NCBI GenBank assembly: GCA_947492955.1
Contig: CANLOV010000001.1
Span: 434,001-498,000 of the forward strand
Direction: 5' to 3'
Length of the DNA: 64,000 bases
DNA from: an uncultured Cellulophaga sp.
GTDB lineage: Bacteria; Bacteroidota; Bacteroidia; Flavobacteriales; Flavobacteriaceae
Below, piece after piece: positions 1-8,576 of the stretch (position 1 is its first letter; each line of letters starts with the position of its first letter). The position numbers and the translations under genes were made by a program. The notes below the pieces were generated by a model. The model saw only the letters and a list, made by a program, of their open reading frames with translations. It did no database searches and had not been told where the DNA came from.

Positions 1-1252
1 AATGTGTAATAGATTTTTTTAGTTTTTCTTCGTTATTATTTAAGCGCATAGAAGCAGAAATATCTAAAAGCAATACCAAGTTATTATCTAAAGCTCCTTG
101 TAAAGAACTAATATCTTCTTTATTAAAATCAATAGTTTTTATGCCAGTATCTGCAACATCCTTAACGCTAGTTTTTAATTTAGTTTCTTGCCTTAAATAC
201 ATCATGTTTTTAGGTAAAAAAACCTTAAAGGGCTGTAATTCTTGTATTAAAAGTAATACAGGTGTTTTGGCTCTAATGGCATAAGAATTATAATTTCCAA
301 TGGTGTTTTTAGTATTATCATTAAATGTATTTATTTTATTTAACCAACAATAATAAGAACCATAACTTTCTAATTTTTCACTATCGCAAGGAGCTAACTC
401 GTTATTTAGGTAGCTGTTAATAAGCTTAATAGTTTCTTTTGCTTGTAATTCTATATTATCTCTTTCTAGTATTTGTTTACTATCGTTTATAGCGTAATTA
501 CCAAAATTGGCTAATGTTTTGTATTGTGTACTTGTATTCTTGGTGTCCGATATTCTTTTAAAATGAGCTAGTAATGTGGGTAAATTTTCTTTTTTTTCAC
601 TACGGAATTCTTGAATCATTTTCTTATATATAAAAGCAATGTGTTTACTTCTTTCTAAGGTTTCGGGAAGCTCTTCGTCTCCAAAGAGTTGTAATACCAC
701 ATTGAACATTAGATCATTTTCATGTGTTAATTTTTCAATGCTTTTTTCTATAGATAAAATTAATTTATAAGGGTCTTTAAAAGTATCGTCTTTGTAAAAT
801 TCATTAGTATTGTTCGTTAGTATTGTAAAATTCTCTATACTATTTAAGAGTTCTTTAAAGTGTTTTTGATATTTGTTTATGGCATGCTCTAGAATTTGTG
901 CACTTTGTTGATCTAATTGTGCTCTACTTGTTTTTAAAGAGCTATAATAATTTTTAAGATTAGGGGCTTGCCATTTTAAGGCTTCTGGGATTTCATTGTT
1001 TTCTATTTTAAACGGAATGTGTTGTTGTATACTAAGGGAGTTATTTTCGTTATTGTAATATGTATTTATTCTATTATTGTAATCTTCTAGCGAAACTTTA
1101 AGGACACTAATATAATCGGCACAATAGTTTAAGTAAGAAATGTGTTTATTAATGCATGCTCTGCTTTCAGTAGTTTTTTCTTTAGGCTGCCCTAAAAGGC
1201 TTGTTGTGCTTATAATACAAAGTATAAGAATTTGATTAACAGAACGAAACAT
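1..1252 (-). CDS. Secreted protein with C-terminal von Willebrand factor A-like domain (truncated by window edge)
   Basis: An open frame starts with ATG at 1252 and runs off the left edge, giving 417 residues with no stop. The first residues form a Sec-type signal peptide (MFRSVNQILILCIISTTSLLG). The body (about 25-385) is largely helical and charged, and I recognise no family in it. At residues 392-401 the sequence LVLLLDISAS appears; a hydrophobic strand followed by DxSxS is the metal-ion-dependent adhesion site of vWA domains (D397, S399, S401), so the domain should continue outside the window. Known vWA domains bind a divalent metal and mediate protein contacts; the partner here cannot be told. 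On the coding strand TACATTTA lies 12 bases before the ATG, close to the TAnnTTTG -7 box. A secreted location is inferred from the signal peptide. Confidence 0.8.
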   Translation of the reverse strand, partial: MFRSVNQILILCIISTTSLLGQPKEKTTESRACINKHISYLNYCADYISVLKVSLEDYNNRINTYYNNENNSLSIQQHIPFKIENNEIPEALKWQAPNLKNYYSSLKTSRAQLDQQSAQILEHAINKYQKHFKELLNSIENFTILTNNTNEFYKDDTFKDPYKLILSIEKSIEKLTHENDLMFNVVLQLFGDEELPETLERSKHIAFIYKKMIQEFRSEKKENLPTLLAHFKRISDTKNTSTQYKTLANFGNYAINDSKQILERDNIELQAKETIKLINSYLNNELAPCDSEKLESYGSYYCWLNKINTFNDNTKNTIGNYNSYAIRAKTPVLLLIQELQPFKVFLPKNMMYLRQETKLKTSVKDVADTGIKTIDFNKEDISSLQGALDNNLVLLLDISASMRLNNNEEKLKKSITH

Positions 1253-1356
1253 AATTAATTTTTTACATAAATGTAGGAAAAATATTTCATTTTGTTTCAA
1301 AAGTATTTTGATTTTTAAAAGTGTTATTTTTATTTAAAATAAAAACCAGATTTAAA

Positions 1357-2037
1357 ATGATTCGTTTTTTTATAGGCTCTATATTTTTACTTTTTCTTTC
1401 ATGTAAAATGAAAAATGAAAGTAGAAATGTTTCAGAAAAAGCGAGTATTGATAAAATTAAGGCAACCTCTATTTTAAACGATTCTGTAGAAAATAAACAG
1501 GTAATAAAAAAAGAAGTAATAGTTACCGTAAATAATGCATCTGACTACAGTGAAAATTTTATAAGTGGTTTAAAGGAGTTGCATAGCTATAGTGAGTTTA
1601 AGTTGATAACTAATTATATGGTTATTAATAAACAGGATACAGTTTATTTTCCGGCATATCCTAAAATAAACAAAAAAGTAGTTTTAACGGCTGTAAAAGA
1701 AGGCCTAGCTATAGCATTAACAGTTCAAAGAATTAATCAAACATCAATTAAGTATAAATTAGAAATGGTGGAATTTGGCAAGGCTAATTTTAAGAGTGAA
1801 GGAATTGCAGAAATATCACCAGCTTTCTTTTTAGAATCAAAAACAGCTGCAAATGCTTTAACAGGAAACTTGTATGTTTTCAATTCATTTCTAGACAATA
1901 ATAAAGACTGTAATACAGAAATTACATTAGGAAAAGAAACTAATGTAAATTATTTGTTAGCCAGAATAATAAAAAATTGTAATGGAAAAATAAAAGACAT
2001 TAATCTAGATAACTATACTTCTTTAATTGAAAAATAA
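1357..2037 (+). CDS. Predicted lipoprotein of unknown function
   Basis: The open frame begins at a GTG at 1321, but the ATG at 1357 is preferred because it starts a clean lipoprotein signal: MIRFFIGSIFLLFLSC with the lipobox cysteine at residue 16, giving 226 residues. The mature part begins with a charged linker (about 17-60), then mixed strand/helix sequence with no motif I recognise. It probably sits in the inner leaflet of the outer membrane, as most flavobacterial lipoproteins do; this is inferred from the lipobox only. It is transcribed divergently from the vWA-type gene and converges on the YpdA-like gene with 6 bases between the stops. Confidence 0.8.
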   Translation: MIRFFIGSIFLLFLSCKMKNESRNVSEKASIDKIKATSILNDSVENKQVIKKEVIVTVNNASDYSENFISGLKELHSYSEFKLITNYMVINKQDTVYFPAYPKINKKVVLTAVKEGLAIALTVQRINQTSIKYKLEMVEFGKANFKSEGIAEISPAFFLESKTAANALTGNLYVFNSFLDNNKDCNTEITLGKETNVNYLLARIIKNCNGKIKDINLDNYTSLIEK

Positions 2038-2043
2038 AAGGTA

Positions 2044-3009
2044 TTATTTTTTACTTAAAATACAATTTACAATCATACTTGCATGTACTCTAGAGTTTTC
2101 TATAAACCATTTGTGAGTTTCCATACCGCCACATATAACACCTGCTAAAAAGAGACCATTAATATTAGTTTCCATAGTATCTGGATTGTATTCAGGAATC
2201 TTTTTTTCGTCTTTAGAAAGTGTAACACCAATTTGTTCTAAAAAATTAAAATTAGGCATGTATCCTGTTAAGGCAAGAACATAATCGTTTTCTATGGTTT
2301 GCTCACCTTCTGGGCTGGTAATACAAATATTTTCTTTAGTTATTGCTGTTACATTAGTATTGTAATAAGCTTTAATGCTTCCTTCTTCAATCCTATTAAT
2401 AATATCTGGACGTACCCAATATTTTACACGTTGCCCAACTTCTGTACCTCTAATAATTAAAGAAACATCGGCTCCTTTTCTGTAACATTCTAAAGCTGCA
2501 TCTATAGCCGAGTTACTTGCGCCTATAATAGCTACTTTTTGACTGCTATAAAAATGTGGGTCTTTGTAATAATGGGCTACTTTAGGTAAATCTTCTCCAG
2601 GAACATTTAGAGTATTAGGTAAATCGTAAAAACCTGTGGCAATAATAACATTGGCAGCAGTATATCTATTTTTTTCAGAAGTAATTGTAAAAGTAGTATC
2701 AGATTTAGCGATAGCCGTAACCTTCTCGAAAAGCTGAATATTTAATTGGTTAGAAGTTACAATTCTACGGTAGTATTCCATAGCTTCGTTTCTTCTAGGT
2801 TTTACTTCTTTACTAATAAACGGAATTTCATCAATCTCTAATTTTTCCGAAGAGGAGAAAAATTGCATGTTTAAAGGGTAGTTGTAAAGCGAGTTTACAA
2901 TACATCCTTTTTCTAAAATAGTATAGCTTAATCCTTTCTTTTTAGCCTCTAATCCACAGGCAATACCAATGGGTCCGCCACCAATAATAACAAGGTCTAA
3001 ATGCTTCAT
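2044..3009 (-). CDS. ypdA: YpdA-family putative bacillithiol disulfide reductase
   Basis: A 321-residue FAD/NAD(P)-binding oxidoreductase. The N-terminal dinucleotide fold is LVIIGGGPIGIACGLEA (GxGxxG-type, residues 6-22). A second nucleotide-binding fold is at about 162-175 (VAIIGASNSAIDAALE), and LTGYMPNFNFL near 250 resembles the ATG-like FAD-binding segment. Unlike thioredoxin reductase, there is no CxxC redox pair, which fits the YpdA/Bdr group that reduces bacillithiol disulfide with NADPH. The length is normal for the family. The ATG overlaps the stop of the upstream rpe gene by one base (TAATG), so the two are probably translationally coupled. Bacillithiol use by this organism is inferred from family membership; the biosynthetic bsh genes are not in the window. 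Confidence 0.88.
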   Translation of the reverse strand: MKHLDLVIIGGGPIGIACGLEAKKKGLSYTILEKGCIVNSLYNYPLNMQFFSSSEKLEIDEIPFISKEVKPRRNEAMEYYRRIVTSNQLNIQLFEKVTAIAKSDTTFTITSEKNRYTAANVIIATGFYDLPNTLNVPGEDLPKVAHYYKDPHFYSSQKVAIIGASNSAIDAALECYRKGADVSLIIRGTEVGQRVKYWVRPDIINRIEEGSIKAYYNTNVTAITKENICITSPEGEQTIENDYVLALTGYMPNFNFLEQIGVTLSKDEKKIPEYNPDTMETNINGLFLAGVICGGMETHKWFIENSRVHASMIVNCILSKK

Positions 3010-3668
3010 TAATTAATAATATCTTTTAATTCGGCAATTGTTTTAATGGAGTCTTTACTATTAAAAACAAAACTACCAGCGACTAAAACATCGGCACCAG
3101 CATCTGTTAATTGTTTGGCATTTTTATCGCTTACACCACCATCTATTTCTATAAGTGTATGTGCATTTTTTCTATTGATAAGTTCTTTTAAAGCCTTTAC
3201 TTTATCATAGGTGTTTTCTATAAAAGATTGTCCTCCAAACCCAGGGTTTACACTCATGATACAAACTAAATCAATATCATTAATAACATCTTCTAATAAG
3301 TTTATATTGGTGTGTGGATTTAAAGCAACACCAGCTGCCATACCTTCTGCCTTTATGGCTTGTAAGGTTCTATGTAAATGCGTGCATGCTTCTAAATGTA
3401 CGGTTAGGTTATTGGCACCTAAATCTGCAAATGCTTTTATATAGCGGTCTGGATCTACAATCATTAAATGCACATCTAAAGTTTTTTCTGCATGTGCCGC
3501 TATTGCTTTTACAACAGGCATGCCGAAAGAAATATTAGGAACAAAAACACCATCCATTACATCTATATGAAACCAATCTGCATTACTTTGGTTTACCATT
3601 TCTATATCTCGTTGTAAGTTAGCGAAATCTGCTGCTAATAGGGAAGGGGCTACACGTTTTTTATCCAT
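3009..3668 (-). CDS. rpe: Ribulose-phosphate 3-epimerase
   Basis: A 219-residue TIM-barrel enzyme that interconverts D-ribulose 5-phosphate and D-xylulose 5-phosphate in the pentose phosphate pathway. Family signatures are complete: APSLLAADF at 7-15, FHIDVMDGVFVPN at 33-45 with metal-ligand H34 and catalytic D36, DVHLMI at 65-70, SVNPGFGGQSF at about 140-150, and EIDGGV with the second catalytic Asp near 175. The ATG at 3668 is the only sensible start. It is first in a two-gene unit with the YpdA-like gene (one-base overlap). A candidate -7 box and a dyad lie just upstream. Confidence 0.97.
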   Translation of the reverse strand: MDKKRVAPSLLAADFANLQRDIEMVNQSNADWFHIDVMDGVFVPNISFGMPVVKAIAAHAEKTLDVHLMIVDPDRYIKAFADLGANNLTVHLEACTHLHRTLQAIKAEGMAAGVALNPHTNINLLEDVINDIDLVCIMSVNPGFGGQSFIENTYDKVKALKELINRKNAHTLIEIDGGVSDKNAKQLTDAGADVLVAGSFVFNSKDSIKTIAELKDIIN

Positions 3669-3706
3669 ATGAAAAGTGAATATTTATTATAATAAAAATC
3701 TAATGG

Positions 3707-3741
3707 TAAAGGTACTAAATTGATGCAATTGATTTGCATCA
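3707..3741 (-). promoter_or_regulatory. Candidate rpe promoter with an adjacent dyad
   Basis: On the minus strand TACCTTTA at 3714-3707 differs from TAnnTTTG by one base and lies 39 bases before the rpe ATG. Directly upstream, at 3721-3741, is a perfect dyad with 8-base arms (TGATGCAA and TTGCATCA) and a 5-base centre. A dyad here could be an operator overlapping RNA-polymerase contacts; this is inference. No clear -33 TTG is seen at the usual spacing. Confidence 0.35.
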
Positions 3742-3751
3742 TTACTGTTGG

Positions 3752-3968
3752 TTAATTGTTGATGATAAATTCGTTAAATAGTTTTTGTTCGTATTGCGCT
3801 TCTTTAGACATTTTTGATAATTCTAAATAGCTCATTCCACGAGGAGAGTAGAAATGGGTTTTCCATATGGCTCTATTGCTTTATAAAAAGTCTTTTTTCT
3901 CCAAATTCATCGTCAGTATATATCCCAATCCAAAATTTTAAAAAGAGCAGACAGCCAATTATTACCAT
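3752..3968 (-). pseudogene. Frameshifted small membrane-anchored protein gene
   Basis: Reading the minus strand from ATG 3968 gives MVIIGCLLFLKFWIGIYTDD, a membrane anchor, and continues for a few codons to a TAG at about 3872. Coding-like sequence then resumes in other frames: FYKAIEPYGKPIS, then SPRGMSYLELSKMSKEAQY and onward to a TAA at 3752. The pieces join into one plausible protein of about 70 residues if one or two frameshifts are restored. It follows the helicase gene on the same strand. I do not recognise the family. A TTG at 3992 is another possible start. A sequencing or assembly error is possible. Confidence 0.45.
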
Positions 3969-4004
3969 TAATACTCGTATTTTTTTACTCAAAATAAAAG
4001 TATG

Positions 4005-5243
4005 TTAATACCAACGCTTTTTCTTTTTCTTAGAGGCTTCAGACTTTCTGCCTTTTTTGTATTTGCTGCCACTTTTCTTTTTATGTACTTCTGGTTTTGC
4101 TTTTGGGTCTAGGGGGTAAGGGTGGTCTTCAATAACATCAATCTGTAATAACATTAATTTTTGAATGCTTACCACATAGGCTTTTTCATCTGCAGAGCAT
4201 AAAGAATAGGAATTTCCACTTTTCCCAGCTCGCCCAGTTCTACCAATTCGATGCACATAAGTTTCAGGGATATTGGGGAGGTCAAAATTTAAAACGGCAT
4301 CTAAATCATCTATATCTATACCACGAGCCGCTACATCGGTAGCAATTAAAATAGTGGTTTTATTATTTTTAAATTCGTTGAAAGCATTTTGGCGTTCACT
4401 TTGCGTTTTATCGCCATGTAAACTACTTACTTTGTAGTTGTTTTTAAGGAGTGTTTTTTCTAATTTATCTACCCCAAATTTGGTGCGTCTAAAAATAATT
4501 GTTTTTCCTTTTATGGTATTTCTTAAGAGGTGTAAGCAGAGTTCTATTTTGTTGCGTTTAGGAACATAATATAAAACTTGATGCACATTTTTTGCCGCCG
4601 ATGAGGTTGGGCTAATTTCTATTCTTTCTGGGTTTTTTAAAATAACATTGGCTAATTGTTCTACCTTATAAGGCATGGTAGCAGAGCATAATAATAATTG
4701 CTTATTATCTGGACATAGACGTTCTATTTTTTTTACATCGTCTATAAAACCCATATCTAGCATTAAATCTGCTTCATCTAAAACCAAGGTTTCTATATAG
4801 TCTAAATTTAAAACATCTTGTTTGTGTAAATCTAAAAGTCTACCTGGGGTAGCTACCAGAATATCAATTCCTTTTTTTAGAATATCTATTTGTGGTTCTT
4901 TAGAAGTACCACCAAAAATAACCGATGTTCTTAAATTAGTATAGGAGCTATAGGCTTTAAAATTTTCTCCTATTTGTACGGCTAGTTCTCTGGTAGGGCT
5001 TACCACTAAAGCTTTTATTTTTTTTCCTTTTTTTACAGCATCTTGCCTATCGAATAACTGTTGCAAAATAGGTAAAGCAAAAGCCGCAGTTTTTCCGGTA
5101 CCTGTTTGCGCAGAAATTAATAAGTCCTTTTTTTCTAGTACTAATGGTATTACCATTTCTTGCACTGGTGTTGGCGCATCGTAGTTGTTATCTGCAACGG
5201 CCCTAAGTAAGGGTTTTATAAGTTTTAATGCTTTAAAGGACAT
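4005..5243 (-). CDS. DEAD-box ATP-dependent RNA helicase (RhlE-like)
   Basis: A 412-residue superfamily 2 helicase that unwinds or remodels RNA using ATP. Motifs in order: Q motif region YDAPTPVQ (21-28), Walker A AQTGTGKT (45-52), PTRELA (83-88), GG (111-112), TPGR (132-135), DEAD (156-159), SAT (about 190), and the C-terminal motifs DVAARGID and HRIGRTGRAG in domain 2. The tail after about residue 375 is very rich in Lys (GSKYKKGRKSEASKKKKKRW), typical of RNA-binding extensions in RhlE/DeaD-type proteins. Likely roles are ribosome assembly or mRNA turnover in the cytoplasm; the exact target cannot be read from sequence. It is transcribed alone, or with the small broken gene downstream. Confidence 0.95.
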   Translation of the reverse strand: MSFKALKLIKPLLRAVADNNYDAPTPVQEMVIPLVLEKKDLLISAQTGTGKTAAFALPILQQLFDRQDAVKKGKKIKALVVSPTRELAVQIGENFKAYSSYTNLRTSVIFGGTSKEPQIDILKKGIDILVATPGRLLDLHKQDVLNLDYIETLVLDEADLMLDMGFIDDVKKIERLCPDNKQLLLCSATMPYKVEQLANVILKNPERIEISPTSSAAKNVHQVLYYVPKRNKIELCLHLLRNTIKGKTIIFRRTKFGVDKLEKTLLKNNYKVSSLHGDKTQSERQNAFNEFKNNKTTILIATDVAARGIDIDDLDAVLNFDLPNIPETYVHRIGRTGRAGKSGNSYSLCSADEKAYVVSIQKLMLLQIDVIEDHPYPLDPKAKPEVHKKKSGSKYKKGRKSEASKKKKKRWY

Positions 5244-5285
5244 ATATAGCTTTATAAGTAAGCTACAAAGGTAGGTTAAAGGGAG

Positions 5286-7481
5286 TTATAACACCAATAA
5301 GCCGTTGTCTTTTAAGGTATTTAAAGGTTTGGAGTACCAGAAAAGTTCAAAATCTGGAAAAAGGACCTCAAAATCGGTTTTAACTTTTGCGTAGGTGTAT
5401 GTATCTTCGGTTGTAGCAGCAATTTTTTCTAAAATAGTAGCCAACCAATCTCCTTTTTCTTTTTCTACTGTAATACTAAAACTAGTAGCGGTATTATGAA
5501 AAGTCATTTTTAAATTTTCCCAAGTACGTCCTTTTTTAGATTTTGTAATAGTTTCTAAAATAGGGGTGTTCCCTAGCCATACTATTTTAGCATTGGATTT
5601 GGTAGAAAAACTAGGAGTTATTTCCAATGCTTTTTCAATAAAATTAGGCGGGATAGTAGTTTTAGGAATTTTAAAGTTGAACCATTTTTGTAAGGGATAT
5701 TCGAAACAAATACCATGCATATAATTAAAGAGCGATTTTTTTAATCCATAACTAAATTGTTCGTGGTCTACGCCTGTGGTATCTGTAAATTGAATATCGT
5801 TATTGGCAAATGTAATTTCTTCGTATTTTGGAATAATATTATAGTCAGATGGATTTAAGCCAACAGGACTATGAGCTGTTAATGCAAATTGATGCCAGAA
5901 ACCAGATTGTAATACATTCATTTGAAATAACTGGCGTACCATTTCTAAACTATCTACTGTTTCTTGTACAGTTTGTGTAGGATAGCCATACATTAGATAG
6001 GCGTGTACCATAATGCCAGATTCCGTAAAATTACGGGTAACCTGTGCCACTTGTTCTACTGTAACACCTTTGTCTATTAAGGCTAATAAACGGTCCGATG
6101 CTACTTCTAACCCGCCAGATACTGCAATACAACCCGATGTTTTTAGTAAAACGCAAAGGTTGGCACTAAAGCTTTTTTCAAACCTAATATTTGTCCACCA
6201 AGTAACTGTGAGTTTTCGTTTTATAATTTCTAAAGCTAAAGCACGCATTAAAGCGGGTGGTGCTGCTTCGTCTACAAAATGAAAACCTCTTTCGTTAGTT
6301 TGTTTAATAAGTGTTTCCATACGGTCTACCAATAGTTTGGCAGCAATGGGCTCGTATATTTTTATATAGTCTAAAGAAATATCGCAAAAAGTACATTTGC
6401 CCCAGTAACAACCATGAGCCATGGTTAATTTATTCCATCTGCCATCACTCCAAAGACTATGCATAGGATTAGCGATTTCAATAACTGAAATATATTTATC
6501 TAAGCATAAATCGGAATAATCTGGTGTGCCAATTTCACTCTGTTTATAATCGTTTTGTGTAGACGTGTTGTTATAAAAAACTGCTCCGTCTTTTAAATGG
6601 AAAGTGCGTTTTAAAACAGGTGTTTTACTATTGTTAGGTGCTACTATATGTTTGCTTAGTAAATCTAAAGGCAATTCACCATCGTCTAAAGTAATATAAT
6701 CGAAAAACTGAAAAACACGAGTATCAGACACCGACCGTAGTTCGGTGTTAGGAAAGCCACCGCCCATAGCTATTTGTATGCTTGGGTAGTGTTGTTTTAT
6801 GTACTGAGCGCACCTAAAAGCACTATATAGGTTTCCAGGAAAAGGAACAGAAAAGCAGACTAGTTTTGGTTGTACTTTTTGCAAACGCTCCTCTAAAATT
6901 TTAAGCGTAATACGATCTATATAAGTAGCTTCTTTTTGTAAATAGCCATAGAGTTCATCAAAAGAATTGGCACTTCTGCCCAAACGTTCTGCATACCTGC
7001 TAAACCCAAAATTCTCATCTATACATTCTATTATAAAATCTGATAAATCTTCTAAGTATAGGGTTGCCAAATGCTTTGCCTTGTCTTGCAATCCCATAGA
7101 GCCAAAGGCCCAATCCATATCATCTAATTGCTGAAACCTTGATGCTTCAGGCAAAAAATTAGGGGTGCATATTTGCCTGGCAAATGTAGCATTATGTCCT
7201 TGTAGAAATGAAATTATGGGTGCAATGGTTTTTAAATAGTCGTCTTGTAAGCTATAAATACGTTGACTATTCTCAGAAACAATACTATTATTAGTTGCAG
7301 CAAGTTCAAAAATAGTAGATAGGCCTTTTTTAGAAAAGAGTGCTAGAATAACTTCTATACCTAAATCTATCTGAAAGGCACTAACTTTTTTAGTATTTAA
7401 AAAGCCTTTTATATATGCTGTAGCCGGATACGGAGTATTTAGTTGTGTAAAAGGTGGAGTTATAAGTAAAAGGTCTTTCAA
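5286..7481 (-). CDS. B12-binding-like domain radical SAM protein
   Basis: A 731-residue protein. Residues 1-300 resemble the cobalamin-binding-type Rossmann domain (LLLITPPFTQLNTPYPA at the start; FSVPFPGN and a glycine-rich MGGGFPN near 240-245). The radical SAM core follows. Its cluster motif is C358-YWGK-C363-TF-C366, so the first spacing is four residues rather than the usual three (CX4CX2C). GGLEVASDRLL and HAYLMYGYPTQT are further typical barrel segments. The C-terminal 140 residues are unassigned. Such proteins use S-adenosylmethionine and an iron-sulfur cluster for radical chemistry, often methylation or RiPP modification; no precursor peptide or partner is seen nearby, so the substrate is unknown. 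The start is TTG at 7481; no upstream ATG is in frame. Confidence 0.85.
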   Translation of the reverse strand: MKDLLLITPPFTQLNTPYPATAYIKGFLNTKKVSAFQIDLGIEVILALFSKKGLSTIFELAATNNSIVSENSQRIYSLQDDYLKTIAPIISFLQGHNATFARQICTPNFLPEASRFQQLDDMDWAFGSMGLQDKAKHLATLYLEDLSDFIIECIDENFGFSRYAERLGRSANSFDELYGYLQKEATYIDRITLKILEERLQKVQPKLVCFSVPFPGNLYSAFRCAQYIKQHYPSIQIAMGGGFPNTELRSVSDTRVFQFFDYITLDDGELPLDLLSKHIVAPNNSKTPVLKRTFHLKDGAVFYNNTSTQNDYKQSEIGTPDYSDLCLDKYISVIEIANPMHSLWSDGRWNKLTMAHGCYWGKCTFCDISLDYIKIYEPIAAKLLVDRMETLIKQTNERGFHFVDEAAPPALMRALALEIIKRKLTVTWWTNIRFEKSFSANLCVLLKTSGCIAVSGGLEVASDRLLALIDKGVTVEQVAQVTRNFTESGIMVHAYLMYGYPTQTVQETVDSLEMVRQLFQMNVLQSGFWHQFALTAHSPVGLNPSDYNIIPKYEEITFANNDIQFTDTTGVDHEQFSYGLKKSLFNYMHGICFEYPLQKWFNFKIPKTTIPPNFIEKALEITPSFSTKSNAKIVWLGNTPILETITKSKKGRTWENLKMTFHNTATSFSITVEKEKGDWLATILEKIAATTEDTYTYAKVKTDFEVLFPDFELFWYSKPLNTLKDNGLLVL

Positions 7482-7533
7482 ACGGCTATTTTCTGCAAAA
7501 ATAGGTGAAATTTAGAAATGTTAATCTACCAGA

Positions 7534-8220
7534 TTAGTTTAATACATAGTCTTTGTTATCTGTTGGTATAAGTATATAGTGTACCATAAAAAATAACGCA
7601 AATAAATATATAATTCTATCAACATAATATAATTCATAAAAATCAAGATAATATGCTATTACAGCACAGAAATCTGATAAAGCAAATGCAAAAACAGAAA
7701 ATATAAAATACATTGATTTTGTTATCCCTTTTTTGTGATTAGCAGCTGTTATACATACTGTTATTATAGTTAAACCATAGATGTATAATATAATTTTTTG
7801 AAAAAAATCATCCAGTTTAACTTCTATACTATTTATTATTTTAAATAATGTGTAAAAGCATAATAGAATAAGAAAAGCATAAAAATATAATTTTTTGGTG
7901 TTTGTTTTATGCTTGATTTTTCTTTTTAAAACATGATATATTAAAGAAAAGTAGCCAAAAATTGTTAGCACGGATGTTAGCTTATTACAAAACGGTATTT
8001 CGTACAGAATCATTAAATAATCTGAAATTAAAAAACAGATAAAAGCAATAAAAACCCATGTTTCTTTATAGCCTTTATAATAAATGAATAAAGTAAAGAA
8101 AGTAAGTGTAGATGCTACTCTAATAATTCTACTTTCATGCAGCGTAAATAAATTAATAATAAATAAGTTAATTACAAGTAATGTAAATACAGTAATCAAT
8201 AAAATTGATTTTGAGCTCAT
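7534..8220 (-). CDS. Polytopic membrane protein, YhhN/TMEM86-like (tandem copy 1)
   Basis: A 228-residue protein that is almost wholly hydrophobic, with about seven or eight predicted membrane helices. Two Ser-Asp pairs inside helices (LISDYLMI near 67 and ALSDFCAV near 178) and the overall layout resemble the YhhN/TMEM86 family, whose animal members hydrolyse lysoplasmalogens. The match is weak and the assignment is tentative. The adjacent gene at 8577-9263 is a clear paralogue of the same length, ending in nearly the same residues (DNKDYVLN here, DNKDYLLN there). The ATG at 8220 is used. Confidence 0.75.
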   Translation of the reverse strand: MSSKSILLITVFTLLVINLFIINLFTLHESRIIRVASTLTFFTLFIYYKGYKETWVFIAFICFLISDYLMILYEIPFCNKLTSVLTIFGYFSLIYHVLKRKIKHKTNTKKLYFYAFLILLCFYTLFKIINSIEVKLDDFFQKIILYIYGLTIITVCITAANHKKGITKSMYFIFSVFAFALSDFCAVIAYYLDFYELYYVDRIIYLFALFFMVHYILIPTDNKDYVLN

Positions 8221-8576
8221 TAAATTTTGATGAAAAATTAATTAGAAGATTCTAAATATAGAACAAAAGAAATATAAATAAAATCATAAAAACATTATAA
8301 GGCATAGCTTGTGTACAAGAAGAGTGAAAAAAGATTAATATTTTATGTACAGGATAGTGTATTTTAAATAATAGAAATTTGAACAATGATGAGTCTAATT
8401 ACAATGTTTAAAATTATGAATGCAACATGTGTATCTATTTAAATGGATATACATGCTTTCTTTTTTATAAGTTTATCGTTTGTATATCAGTATCTCCAAA
8501 AATGTATTTTATTACAATATTAATTTATATGAAAACACAGAAAAACGCTATCCAGTCTATAGCAAAATTTTGCCCT
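8221..8576. other. Non-coding spacer between the tandem paralogues
   Basis: This 356-base spacer has no credible reading frame. The only notable structure is a near-perfect 30-bp palindrome at 8426-8455, reported separately. No promoter matching both Bacteroidota boxes was found upstream of the 8220 start. Confidence 0.6.
8426..8455. repeat. Near-perfect 30-bp palindrome
   Basis: The two 15-base arms (starting CATGTGTATC and ending GATATACATG) pair throughout, with two positions as G-U in RNA. The plus strand then reads CTTTCTTTTTTAT, so the plus strand looks terminator-like although no plus-strand gene ends nearby. On the minus strand it lies about 120 bases after the 8577 stop and could end or process that mRNA, or be a protein-binding dyad. 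Confidence 0.45.

Noticed and set aside
3814-4008. A 64-codon plus-strand frame
   Set aside because: It lies antisense to the disrupted small gene and has no plausible protein character.
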